Below, piece by piece: positions 17,332-25,923 of a stretch of 64,000 nucleotides of DNA. The notes beneath the pieces were generated by a model. The model made no database searches and was not told the origin of the DNA. It worked only from the letters and a program-made list of their open reading frames with translations. Origin of the DNA: SHAN690 sp041391765 (GTDB taxonomy: Bacteria; Bacteroidota; Bacteroidia; Flavobacteriales_G; Salibacteraceae). The translations under genes were made by a program, and so were the position numbers. The stretch spans positions 1 to 64,000 of the forward strand of contig JAWKNJ010000017.1 in assembly GCA_041391765.1 (NCBI GenBank), written 5' to 3'. Positions within the stretch are counted from its first letter, which is position 1. Each line of letters begins with the position of its first letter.

Positions 17332-17501
17332 TATGATCTGTCATGTCCCTGTTCGCAGCACCCTAAACTAATAAACTTCCAACCTCCAACAATGTTTACC
17401 TTGGGATGAATTATCACTAGGTCATTCCGGAATATAAGCTTTAACCCGGTTTGGTTAACTTTCTTTGGTTCAAATCTAAGCCCATCAATTGTGATGATGC
17501 C

Positions 17502-17509
17502 TATTTTTG
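17502..17509 (+). promoter_or_regulatory. Promoter -7 box (TATTTTTG) of the small secreted protein
   Basis: TATTTTTG matches the -7 consensus and lies 17 bases before the ATG at 17527. The rest of the 195-bp gap between the permease gene and this gene shows no other feature beyond a possible opposite-strand box at 17471-17478. Confidence 0.5.
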
Positions 17510-17526
17510 AATCAAATTAATCATCT

Positions 17527-17880
17527 ATGAAAAAATACTTCGCAGTCCTTCTGTTTTCAATCATTGGATTAGGGGGCGCATACGCACAAAAGAATGCTTC
17601 TAAGGAAAGGAACAATGATAAAATTGATGAGCTCATTTCCGAATTGAAGCTTGATGACGAACAGTCAGAAAAGGTTACTGCAATTTTCGATGAGTATCAA
17701 ACCACGCTTAAGACTCAAAAGGAAATTATTAAGAATTCAGAAAAGAACATTAAGGTGGCAAAAACAGCTGCTAAAACTGCCAAAGAAAAATCAGAGACCC
17801 AGTTGAAGGAGGTTCTTACCGAAGAGCAGTACAAGAAATACCAGGACATGAAAGGTGGCCAAAAGGATGAAGAAGAATAA
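17527..17880 (+). CDS. Small secreted helical protein, Spy/LTxxQ-like
   Basis: The 117-residue protein has a signal peptide (MKKYFAVLLFSIIGLGGAYAQ) and then two long, lysine- and glutamate-rich helices. The segments LKLDDEQSEKVTAIFDEYQ and LKEVLTEEQYKKYQDMK resemble the LTxxQ repeats of Spy/CpxP periplasmic chaperones and of the many small Bacteroidota proteins of that shape. It probably acts in the periplasm. It has its own promoter and is convergent with the neighbouring sulfotransferase gene, with no bases between the stops. Confidence 0.65.
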   Translation: MKKYFAVLLFSIIGLGGAYAQKNASKERNNDKIDELISELKLDDEQSEKVTAIFDEYQTTLKTQKEIIKNSEKNIKVAKTAAKTAKEKSETQLKEVLTEEQYKKYQDMKGGQKDEEE

Positions 17881-18825
17881 TCAGTCCTGAGGCGCGATTG
17901 CTTTTCTTTTGATTCGCAGCGTCTCATTCAATTTGGAATCGCAAAAATTCAAAGAAGAAAGCTCATAGACACCTATGGGCTTTTTGAATTTTATGTGAAA
18001 CCCCACTTCAAGCGAGCCGTTTAAGCGATCACTCAAGTCATTTCTGAGTTCGCTGGCTTTGCAGTATCCTATCTCTTGGTCTCCCAAGAAGCACCTAACA
18101 ATTGGCGTTTCGACCATTCGGGTATACTTCGCCCAGCCAGTGGCGCCATTCTGATCTATTTGCTCAACCGCTCCACGAAGGGTGTTTTCTTTCTTTTTTG
18201 TGGACCGCAAATATGTTGGATCGTTCAACTGTATTTGTTCAATTGTCGCCTCAACGGTTTTGTTGTCAACGACCAAACCAGTGAAAGCAGCCATTGCCTG
18301 AACCAGGGCTTTCGGGTCCTGTATGGCCTTCTCGTAGGAAACCAACATGCAAGGCAAGTTGGTGTTTCCGACAAATCGGACTATCGCCTCATATCGTTTA
18401 ATTGACTGACTCAACTTGGACAACACATTCTCGCCCATAGATATATTTTCTCTTATCGCTATTGCCAATGGGTCTCGAAACAGTATTACTATGTGTGGAT
18501 TCCTCAGTTCCTTAATGAATTTATCACGGTACCTAAAGGACTCTGGGCGCTTCCAACCCCAAACGCTGGATCTCTCATTGCGGTCTTTAATGTAGTCCCT
18601 TAATTGTTCGGGCGATCCGCTTTTCTCAAGTATTCTAGCCATTTCTGTGTCCTCAGCAACGGGGTTGTCGCTGTTTCCCATATCCACACCAATACTTCGC
18701 AACACCTTGGCGGCCATTGTTGTGCCGCTTCTGGGTATTCCAAAAACAATAATCGTCCTTTCGTTCCCGTCTTGTTCAGAGACATTGTGCACGAAGATTC
18801 CTCGATTCACCAATTCAACAGACAT
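17881..18825 (-). CDS. Sulfotransferase with C-terminal GWA-like module
   Basis: The N-terminal part of this 314-residue protein is a PAPS-type sulfotransferase fold, with the P-loop FGIPRSGTTMAAK, the segment VWGWKRPESFRYRDKF and the 3'-phosphate region VILFRDPLAIAIRENIS. After about residue 220 comes a separate module with GATGWAKYTRM and a later GFHIKF, resembling a small beta-sandwich found appended to glycan enzymes. The protein is clearly paralogous to the sulfotransferase at 32266-32946, which stops where this module begins. Its acceptor sugar is unknown. Confidence 0.75.
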   Translation of the reverse strand: MSVELVNRGIFVHNVSEQDGNERTIIVFGIPRSGTTMAAKVLRSIGVDMGNSDNPVAEDTEMARILEKSGSPEQLRDYIKDRNERSSVWGWKRPESFRYRDKFIKELRNPHIVILFRDPLAIAIRENISMGENVLSKLSQSIKRYEAIVRFVGNTNLPCMLVSYEKAIQDPKALVQAMAAFTGLVVDNKTVEATIEQIQLNDPTYLRSTKKKENTLRGAVEQIDQNGATGWAKYTRMVETPIVRCFLGDQEIGYCKASELRNDLSDRLNGSLEVGFHIKFKKPIGVYELSSLNFCDSKLNETLRIKRKAIAPQD

Positions 18826-18860
18826 ACGCTCTCATTTTCACTATTCATTTTCAACCACAC

Positions 18861-19940
18861 CTACACCCGTGCGGTTCCCACATTTTTCAGATTATCTTCT
18901 TTTACTGTCTGATAAAGCATTAAATCATATATCACGAATGGCAGCATTATCCTTAATGTTTTAGCGTCATTCAGGTTCAAGCCGTATCTCTCACCATGCT
19001 TGTTTCTTGTTGCGCCAACTGCCTTAATTGGTATGCCTGCCAAAGCACCCAAATCTTGCATGAAGTCCGTCATTCTCTCAACACAGCCCACGAGATTCAA
19101 TCTGCTCATAACCGACATCGCCTCCACTAAATGGTCAATCCGGACCCTGCCAAACAGCTGCTCGGATAAAAAATAGCGCAGCTGGCAATTGTCAAACAAA
19201 TTCAAGGCTTCACTGCTTGCATTGTTCAAAAACTCTCCCAATTTTTCAGGTTGACTGAAATCCACCTTCTGTACTTCGAGGGCTAATTGCTTAACCTCTT
19301 CGCTATGAGATTTAAAGAATCGTGACGTTGGGTCTTCGCCAACTCGCTTAACCCACGCAAGGTGAGAAGCGAGGTGCTCAATGGGATCTCTCAACAAGGT
19401 TGTTTTGAGCAATTCATTTGCTCCCGCAAGCTGCTCAAATCGTTGCACACGAACATGGCCTGAAACGAAATCATATTGCTCAAGTAATTCCGGCTCTGAG
19501 AACAGTCGGCTACCCTCTATGTGCGGTCTAATTCGTTCTTCTCCGTAATAACTACCCATCCATTCATTGATAGTTGTGCCTCCTGTTTTAGCAATATGCA
19601 TGAAAAATATTCGTCTAGGTGAAAACTGAACTTCCGGCCTTTTCATCACCGTTGGGCTTCCGGAAATGTCCTCATTGGATGCAGAAACTCTTACTGAAAC
19701 CTGATCGCCCTCTAGAATCTGCTTTGGCAAAACAAACTTAAACCCGCAAACTCCGCTTGGGTGCAGCCTCCGCTCGAATAGACCCTTGCGATAAACCGAT
19801 GTTCTCTGACTGCTGACCAATTGCTCATTGATATACAAGTCTAAAAGCATCTTGTCTTCAGGATAGTCAATGTTAAACGCCCAGCCCTCAACGACATCTG
19901 TTTTTAAAGGATCAAGTTGGCTTTTTACTCTGTTGCCCAT
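18861..19940 (-). CDS. GWA-like module fused to a sulfotransferase domain
   Basis: This 359-residue protein starts MGNRVKSQLDPLKTDVVEGW at 19940. Residues of about 10-105 form a GWA-like beta module (VVEGWAFNIDYPEDK, then GVCGFKFVLP). It is followed by a sulfotransferase domain with the PAPS loop FFMHIAKTGGTTINEW and a downstream TTLLRDPIEHLASHL. The open frame extends 29 codons upstream into the preceding gene, but the ATG at 19940 follows that gene's stop by two bases and gives a sensible N-terminus. It probably sulfates a sugar of the locally made polysaccharide. Confidence 0.75.
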   Translation of the reverse strand: MGNRVKSQLDPLKTDVVEGWAFNIDYPEDKMLLDLYINEQLVSSQRTSVYRKGLFERRLHPSGVCGFKFVLPKQILEGDQVSVRVSASNEDISGSPTVMKRPEVQFSPRRIFFMHIAKTGGTTINEWMGSYYGEERIRPHIEGSRLFSEPELLEQYDFVSGHVRVQRFEQLAGANELLKTTLLRDPIEHLASHLAWVKRVGEDPTSRFFKSHSEEVKQLALEVQKVDFSQPEKLGEFLNNASSEALNLFDNCQLRYFLSEQLFGRVRIDHLVEAMSVMSRLNLVGCVERMTDFMQDLGALAGIPIKAVGATRNKHGERYGLNLNDAKTLRIMLPFVIYDLMLYQTVKEDNLKNVGTARV

Positions 19941-19942
19941 GG

Positions 19943-22468
19943 TCACTGGCTGCTTATTGAGAAATCGGGAACCTCCTTCGTCAAGTTCGAGTTGTAATAA
20001 ACATCTTCTTTGGCAACATTTCCCCATTTAGAATAGAGGTAATCAGTATCAAACTGAAGCCTTTGTCTCTTGTCTGGCGTGTTATCGTAGCCCCGAGATT
20101 TACTTTCAAAATGAAACAATTTCGCATATGGAGTATACACGTTGACCCAACCCTGCTCACGAAATTTCAAGCATAAATCCACATCATTATAAGCTATTGG
20201 TAAATTTTCATCCATTCCTCCAACCATCAAGAATTTCGACTTGCTTACCATCATGCATGCCGCGCTTACTGCCATGTATTCTTTTACAATGTTCATTTGA
20301 CCAAATGCAAAGTTGTCTCCATCAGCGAAGCCGTGGAAAGCGTGCGTTGCCACACCTCCAACACCCAAAAGAACCCCGGCATGTTGAATCGTACAGTCTT
20401 GATAAAGAAGCTTAGCTCCAACTGCACCTGTATCATCCTGTTGCGCGTATTCTAGCATGGCACTGAGCCAATCATGCGCAATCACTTTGGTGTCGTTGTT
20501 CAAAAAGACCAAATACTCCCCCTTGGCCACAGACGAGGCCCGATTATTTATCTCTGAAAAGTTGAATGGTTGACGATGTTCAATGATTCGAACCTTTTCT
20601 TCATTCGAGAGGGCTTCCAGTAGTTTTAAGGTTTCCTGCTGTTGACTGCCATTGTTCACCAATAGCAATTCATAATTGGAGTACTTCGTCAGCTCCAAAA
20701 TACTGTTGATACAATTGTTCAACATTTCCGCACCATCCTTGAATGGAATGATGATGGAGACCAGCGGGCGCCCAACGATGGCATACTTTATACGATACGA
20801 ACCCATCCATTGTCCATTGTGCACCGATCCGTCAATCCCGAGGCTGTTTAAATGTTCTGATATTGCTTTTAACGAGCTGGCGTTAGCATAACCCTTGTAC
20901 GAATAATCCGTAGCGGTGCTTCCCGGTATTTTACGCCAGTGATACAGCACTTTTGGAATGTGTTTGATTCGGTCGGTTATCCTGCTAAGGCGCAAAAACA
21001 AATCAAAGTCCTGAGCGCCTTCAAAACCAGACCGAAACCAGCCAATCTTATCTCCTTCTGATTTTCTGATAACCGTGAAGTGACATAAATAATTGTTTGC
21101 CCAAAACAGGTGTTTGTTGAAACCCGGTTTAAAATATGCTCCCCCCAGCCTACCGTCCATTTCAAGCTTATCCTCATCACTAAAAAACATATCCGTTTGG
21201 GGATCTAAATTGAGTGCTTTTACTACGTGAAACAGCGCGTCCTCCGAAATCTCATCATCGTTATCTAGCAAAGCGATAAACTCTCCGTTCGCCATCTCAA
21301 TAGCGCGATTTGAGGCCATCGAGATGTGCAAATTCTCGGTTCCAAACTCAATATGAATTCGACCATCTCGACCTCTCCATGATTCGAGCGCGTTTAGCGT
21401 CTCATCCGATGACGAAGCATCGTCATAGAGGCATAATTCCCAGTTGGGATATGCCTGAGCTAGGACTGACTCGATGCATCTGTTCAACCACCTAGCGCTA
21501 ACATTGTAAACTGGAACTACTACTGAAATCAATGGCCTGAACTCCCACGCCTCCATAACCTCATTCACTCTGGTGCTTTTCCATTCTCTTTGCCGAGACT
21601 CTTGCCAATGTTGATAATCATTTTCCCATCTCATCCTTCGCTGACTAGCCCTGCTTTGTTCGGCCGCTGATCTACCAGAATCCAGAATAGCAGACAACAA
21701 TTGCTTGTAAGCCTCATGCTTTTCCAAGCCGGATTCGGTGTCCCGTCCCATAATGAGCGCGTTCTTGATGTGGCGAACTTTGGACACAAGGTCAATGAAT
21801 CGTCTAAAGCCATAAGTCCATCTCCAAGACTTACTTAAGTAAAGGTTGCTTAGCTGTGATGATTGAGCAAAAACCTCGTGCTCTAAGGCCAGCATTTGAT
21901 GATGCTTTCCGTTCAAACCGATTTCTTTGTTTAGTGAAATGGATTTCTTCGCCAACCTTGACCCGTCCTTAAAAAGCAAGTGCACGATTGCATCAGACTC
22001 CCCTAGCGGAATAAATTCGTTTGGATACAGGAATCGAAAGCCTATTGCATTGGAAAACTCGGTTTTAAAAGCAGTTAAAACATCCTTCCTTTGATGAATG
22101 TCAATTACCCGAATGAATTGATGATTCGCCATTTCAATGACAAGATGTTCAACCTCCCTTTCCCCAGCAAAAGCTACCCACCCTTTTACGCCTAATAATG
22201 CGGGGGCGTGACCCAAGTCAACATGTTGTTTTTCCGGATCCAAATGCATCGGGCCGACCTGGTCAACATGAACCTTGAAATCACCAGCGAATGGCGCGAA
22301 TGCATTAAGCCGATCGGGCTTCCAAAGCGCCTCCTTCGGCATCCTATACCGGTGTATGAGCAGGTACTCCTTATCTTTTGAGGACAGCATTTCTGGAATA
22401 AGGCACGAACATACGGAAATGGCCACCTGTTTACGAATGCAACCGGATCGTTCCGAAATCAAACTCAT
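19943..22468 (-). CDS. Large bifunctional GT2 glycosyltransferase with N-terminal GWA-like module
   Basis: The 841-residue product has three parts. Residues of about 60-200 carry a module with LGVKGWVAFAGEREVEH and a later IGFRFLYP, followed by the helical linker LYLSKSWRWTYGFRRF common in such enzymes. The first GT2 domain contains ISVVVPVYNVSARWLNRC and LLDNDDEISEDAL; the second contains VSIIIPFKDGAEMLNNCI, FLNNDTKVIAHDW and the acceptor-side AYNDVDLCLKFREQGW. Double GT2 proteins of this kind build O-antigen or rhamnan backbones. The ATG at 22468 is preferred over an upstream start at 22540 that would run into the divergent gene. Confidence 0.8.
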   Translation of the reverse strand: MSLISERSGCIRKQVAISVCSCLIPEMLSSKDKEYLLIHRYRMPKEALWKPDRLNAFAPFAGDFKVHVDQVGPMHLDPEKQHVDLGHAPALLGVKGWVAFAGEREVEHLVIEMANHQFIRVIDIHQRKDVLTAFKTEFSNAIGFRFLYPNEFIPLGESDAIVHLLFKDGSRLAKKSISLNKEIGLNGKHHQMLALEHEVFAQSSQLSNLYLSKSWRWTYGFRRFIDLVSKVRHIKNALIMGRDTESGLEKHEAYKQLLSAILDSGRSAAEQSRASQRRMRWENDYQHWQESRQREWKSTRVNEVMEAWEFRPLISVVVPVYNVSARWLNRCIESVLAQAYPNWELCLYDDASSSDETLNALESWRGRDGRIHIEFGTENLHISMASNRAIEMANGEFIALLDNDDEISEDALFHVVKALNLDPQTDMFFSDEDKLEMDGRLGGAYFKPGFNKHLFWANNYLCHFTVIRKSEGDKIGWFRSGFEGAQDFDLFLRLSRITDRIKHIPKVLYHWRKIPGSTATDYSYKGYANASSLKAISEHLNSLGIDGSVHNGQWMGSYRIKYAIVGRPLVSIIIPFKDGAEMLNNCINSILELTKYSNYELLLVNNGSQQQETLKLLEALSNEEKVRIIEHRQPFNFSEINNRASSVAKGEYLVFLNNDTKVIAHDWLSAMLEYAQQDDTGAVGAKLLYQDCTIQHAGVLLGVGGVATHAFHGFADGDNFAFGQMNIVKEYMAVSAACMMVSKSKFLMVGGMDENLPIAYNDVDLCLKFREQGWVNVYTPYAKLFHFESKSRGYDNTPDKRQRLQFDTDYLYSKWGNVAKEDVYYNSNLTKEVPDFSISSQ

Positions 22469-22481
22469 GTCATAAATCGAG

Positions 22482-22489
22482 TAAGTTTG
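22482..22489 (+). promoter_or_regulatory. Promoter -7 box (TAAGTTTG), probably leaderless
   Basis: TAAGTTTG is an exact consensus match whose last base is followed by five bases and then the ATG at 22495. The transcript should therefore start at or next to the initiation codon. The box sits in the 26-bp gap between two divergent genes. Confidence 0.5.
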
Positions 22490-22494
22490 ACCAC

Positions 22495-24363
22495 ATGATC
22501 CGGCAAAGCCAGGGCTGGCAATTTCCACTTGTGTGCACATTGTGCGTCCTTGCCTATTTGCCTGCCATCACAGACTTCTTCGTACTGGATGACGTCAACA
22601 GCATTTTTCTGAGCCGGTTCTCAGGAAATCCAAGCCTGCTCATCGACCAGGGCCTGATTAGACTTATCTCGGAGCGATACTTAAATCGAATTTTATACTG
22701 GATCGGAATTGAAGTTTGGGGTGGGACGGCATCAGGATTTCACATCCTAAAGCTAGCGCTGCACGCCATCAATGGAGCGCTGATTTGGCTGTTATTGAGA
22801 TCCATTCAATCTATCACTCAAACAGCACTTAATTCAACCGCTTTGATCGTGGCTGTAGCGTTTTTCCTATTACACCCACTGCAGACACAAACTGTGAATT
22901 ACATCAGTCAAAGTGGAGCTCAACTCGAGTTAATCTTCAATTTGATCTGTCTACTGCTTTATATAAGGGTTCGAACGAGCATCGCTTTTAATTGGCACGT
23001 GTTCTTCCAGGGCCTATTGGGCGTTTTAGCATTCTTTGCAGCCATTCTTTCAAAACCGAGCGGGATGTCCATTCTTCTCCAATTGGCCCTTTTTGAGCTC
23101 ACTCTGCTTCCTAAGGCAAAAGCATCATATTCCAACAAATACGCTGCCGCTTGGCTCATTATCACTGCAGGACTTCTGGTATTTGGTTTATCCATGGACT
23201 CAGGGGCTATAGACACACCGCGAATATCACGAATCGACTATGCCTTGTCACAGCCGTACGTGGTTATCAGATATCTGCAAATGATAGTCTTTCCCATAGG
23301 TCTTTGCTTCGATCACCCCTCTTTGACATGGTTCAGCTATGGTCTTGGGCCTTTATTTCTTTTCATATTGATCCACATAGCCATCTGGGTTATTGGCTTT
23401 TTGATAAGGAAACCAAAGCCGATAACTGCATTGGGTATTGGCTTTATATATGTCTCACTATCGACAGACAGTTCCATAATTCCACTTCGCGATCTGATGG
23501 TAGAGCACCGAATGTATTTGCCAATGACGGGGGTTACAATGATCGTTTTTGACTTGTTACCAGCAATCAAACGGTCGCTTGTTGTGAAATCCTCTGCGGT
23601 GTTTGCAATACTTGTTCTATTGTGTATTACTGTATTTCGCAATTTTGATTGGACGACAAAATCTGCTCTCTGGGAATCAACATTGCTTGTCAATCCAAAT
23701 AGCAGCAGAGCCTTGGTCTTCTTCGGTAATGAAGCTTATCAAAAAGGTCAATTTGATGTTGCCGAGGAGTTTTATCACAAAGCCTTGATTTCAAATCCAA
23801 CCGATGTGGCAGCTATGAACTCCCGCGCCTTGTTGTCAATCCATGCCGGAAAAATGGATGATGCAATGCAGTTGTTACTCAGTGCATCAGATTTGCAACC
23901 GCACGACTATGAAACAAATCTTAATCTCGGGTATTGGTTTGAACGATCTCACAATTTTACGCAGGCGGAGAAGTATTATCTACAATCAGTTAAGTGCTGC
24001 CCCAATTGTGCTGAAACGCACCTGCATCTTGGCACACTGTTGCTGAACACCTCACAATTGGCGCGAGCTAAACGACAATTGATTCAAGCCACTCAATCTG
24101 AGTTTTGCCCTCCTCGGGGTTATTATAACCTTGGCTATTTGCAGCTTATGCAGCGCGATTCCTCACAAGCCTTAGCTAACTTTAAACTCGCGCTTTCCAT
24201 GGATTCTAACTATATAAATGCTTTAAGTTACATGGCAGAATTGGAAGTGGCTCTTGAGGGTCGGGACAAGGCCAGGCCATATTACAAGAGCTTGCTTGAG
24301 CTTGACCGCGATAACAAAAAAGCCATGGAATTTTTCGGAACAAATGAACCGCAAGTGGAGTAG
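22495..24363 (+). CDS. GT-C membrane protein with C-terminal TPR repeats (TMTC-like)
   Basis: The 622-residue protein begins with a membrane half of about ten helices. The first loop after helix 1 carries an acidic pair in FFVLDDVNS, placed where GT-C enzymes keep catalytic aspartates. The segment LLHPLQTQTVNYISQSGAQL is the recognisable signature of the TMTC/DUF1736-like family. After about residue 390 come five or so TPR units (for example AYQKGQFDVAEEFYHKALI). TMTC proteins in animals are O-mannosyltransferases; in bacteria the acceptor is unknown. The gene sits in the polysaccharide region, divergent from the large GT2 gene. Confidence 0.7.
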   Translation: MIRQSQGWQFPLVCTLCVLAYLPAITDFFVLDDVNSIFLSRFSGNPSLLIDQGLIRLISERYLNRILYWIGIEVWGGTASGFHILKLALHAINGALIWLLLRSIQSITQTALNSTALIVAVAFFLLHPLQTQTVNYISQSGAQLELIFNLICLLLYIRVRTSIAFNWHVFFQGLLGVLAFFAAILSKPSGMSILLQLALFELTLLPKAKASYSNKYAAAWLIITAGLLVFGLSMDSGAIDTPRISRIDYALSQPYVVIRYLQMIVFPIGLCFDHPSLTWFSYGLGPLFLFILIHIAIWVIGFLIRKPKPITALGIGFIYVSLSTDSSIIPLRDLMVEHRMYLPMTGVTMIVFDLLPAIKRSLVVKSSAVFAILVLLCITVFRNFDWTTKSALWESTLLVNPNSSRALVFFGNEAYQKGQFDVAEEFYHKALISNPTDVAAMNSRALLSIHAGKMDDAMQLLLSASDLQPHDYETNLNLGYWFERSHNFTQAEKYYLQSVKCCPNCAETHLHLGTLLLNTSQLARAKRQLIQATQSEFCPPRGYYNLGYLQLMQRDSSQALANFKLALSMDSNYINALSYMAELEVALEGRDKARPYYKSLLELDRDNKKAMEFFGTNEPQVE

Positions 24364-24367
24364 CCGC

Positions 24368-24375
24368 TATATTTG
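24368..24375 (+). promoter_or_regulatory. Promoter -7 box (TATATTTG) of the T9SS mini-cargo
   Basis: TATATTTG is an exact -7 consensus match 17 bases before the ATG at 24392, just after the stop of the preceding gene. It shows that the small cargo gene is probably transcribed on its own. Confidence 0.6.
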
Positions 24376-24391
24376 TGTATTATTTTTTGGA

Positions 24392-24757
24392 ATGAAAACA
24401 TTTAGCACCATCTTTCTTCTCACTCTCAGCACTATGTGTTTTGCACAAAGTGGAGGCATTGAAAACAACACTGGAGTTACTGGAAACCAGAGAACTACCG
24501 GAGTGCAAGCCCTAGACCAGCGGGCCATGCTTAGCACTATCCTTCAAAACAATTACTTGGTAGTTTCCACAACTTCACAATCAGGATTTAAGGGTCAGCT
24601 TTCCTTGTATGATATGAATGGAAGCTTGGTGAAGTCTGTCAAGTCGTATTCAAATACCATCCAAATAGACGTTAATGGATTGTCAACCGGCATCTATTTG
24701 TTAGAGGCTCCGGTCGAAAACGAAACCGTGATTCGCAAAGTATTTATCACACACTGA
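24392..24757 (+). CDS. Very small T9SS cargo: signal peptide plus type A sorting domain
   Basis: The protein has only 121 residues. A signal peptide (MKTFSTIFLLTLSTMCFAQ) is followed by about 35 polar residues and then a complete type A C-terminal sorting domain, readable as GQLSLYDMNGSLVKSV, IDVNGLSTGIYLLEA and the end VIRKVFITH. There is no room for a conventional catalytic or binding domain. It should cross the outer membrane through the type IX system, which the sprE-like gene implies is present. A longer reading frame starts further upstream at 24254, but that part overlaps the previous gene and the ATG at 24392 gives the signal peptide. Confidence 0.85.
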   Translation: MKTFSTIFLLTLSTMCFAQSGGIENNTGVTGNQRTTGVQALDQRAMLSTILQNNYLVVSTTSQSGFKGQLSLYDMNGSLVKSVKSYSNTIQIDVNGLSTGIYLLEAPVENETVIRKVFITH

Positions 24758-24775
24758 TCACAGTGAAACTCTTTG

Positions 24776-24803
24776 AGGCGTCATTTCTGACGCCTTTTTT
24801 TTT
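24776..24803 (+). terminator. Intrinsic terminator after the T9SS mini-cargo
   Basis: AGGCGTCA and TGACGCCT form a perfect 8-bp stem with the loop TTTC, followed by nine T bases. It terminates the small cargo gene. On the other strand the same bases encode the last codons and stop of the SGNH-like gene. Confidence 0.85.
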
Positions 24804-25923
24804 GCCGTTGTTTTTTCTGCTTTTTGTTCCTTTTTTCCTTCTTGCCTTTTTTACCATTTGTGCGCTCTTGCGATGGTTCTTTGTTATCTTTTTCCTTTCT
24901 AATCTTTCTACCCTTAGCGGGCCCGCTGCCCGATTCAGATAAAAACTCATCCATTTTACGAGCCAGCCGCTGAGTATGAATGACCGCACCCTCTTCGTTC
25001 AGGTGTCGCCTATCCATCCTGTTTTCAATACTCAAATAAGCCTGGTAATCTTCCGAATCACCGAGATATATTGAATTTAGCCCTTTTAGCTTTAAATAGA
25101 AGTCAAAGTCGGGACTGTAAACTCCAATGAAATCTATCCCCTTTTGCCTAGCCATCCTATCGATGTATTGCTGATCATCTATAACCACCTGATCATCGGA
25201 ACCAACTTTGGTTCCTTTGCCGCCCTGACTTTTCCTGTGGATACTTTTCATGTATTCATCACCATCCTGTTTACGAACGAACTTCTTGTGGCGCTTGTTG
25301 AACTTTTCTTCCTTGTGTGTCTCCAGTTCGAATGAGGAGTAGCCCTTTGCCTCGAGGTTATCCTGATCAATTTCAAAATTCCCGGCCCTCCACATCAGCA
25401 TTTCAAAAACCTCACCTACGCATAGTGTGTTTTCGATGTAGCCCATAATGTAATTTACGACCTGCTCGAAGTTATTCTTGTGATAGAAGTATCTCACTCC
25501 AGAGCTCATGTTGTGCCAATCAATACAATACTTTACTCGAACACTGTGAACGTGTTTATTCAGCGGTCTCGGCATTTGAGCAAATAGCAAAACATACTGT
25601 ATCCCAGACCTCATGTCTTGGTCTTCAATAAAGTTTCTTACCAGATAGTCTTGCTCGGGGTAATACATTGCCCCAACGCCAAGGTTAAATGCGCTAATTC
25701 CGCCAGAATCAAGCTCTTCTTCAAATACGCTTGGAATGAATTCGCGATTCACAGCGCTTGGTCCGAAATAAACCAGATTCACGTCCTCTGAAATGCTCAG
25801 GCCGGACATCTTTCTAGAAAGCTCTGAATTACCCCAATAGTAAGGCAATGTGGCTTTGTAAATATTTAAGGCCAGAACGACTAATCCGATGAATAAGCTG
25901 CTTTTTAAGATTAGTGTTTTCAT
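24781..25923 (-). CDS. SGNH-like partner protein of the MBOAT acyltransferase
   Basis: The 380-residue protein has one N-terminal membrane anchor (about residues 8-25) and an extracytoplasmic domain. Two motifs recall SGNH hydrolase/AlgJ-DltD-type partners: VYFGPSAVNREFIP near residue 55 (a GxS nucleophile context) and DRRHLNEEGAVIHTQ near residue 310 (an Asp-x-x-His pair). It overlaps the MBOAT gene by one base (TGATG), the usual pairing for extracytoplasmic O-acylation of polysaccharides. After about residue 330 the protein becomes a strongly basic Lys/Arg tail whose last codons are read through the convergent terminator. The family assignment is by motif and context only. Confidence 0.65.
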   Translation of the reverse strand: MKTLILKSSLFIGLVVLALNIYKATLPYYWGNSELSRKMSGLSISEDVNLVYFGPSAVNREFIPSVFEEELDSGGISAFNLGVGAMYYPEQDYLVRNFIEDQDMRSGIQYVLLFAQMPRPLNKHVHSVRVKYCIDWHNMSSGVRYFYHKNNFEQVVNYIMGYIENTLCVGEVFEMLMWRAGNFEIDQDNLEAKGYSSFELETHKEEKFNKRHKKFVRKQDGDEYMKSIHRKSQGGKGTKVGSDDQVVIDDQQYIDRMARQKGIDFIGVYSPDFDFYLKLKGLNSIYLGDSEDYQAYLSIENRMDRRHLNEEGAVIHTQRLARKMDEFLSESGSGPAKGRKIRKEKDNKEPSQERTNGKKGKKEKRNKKQKKQRQKKRRQK

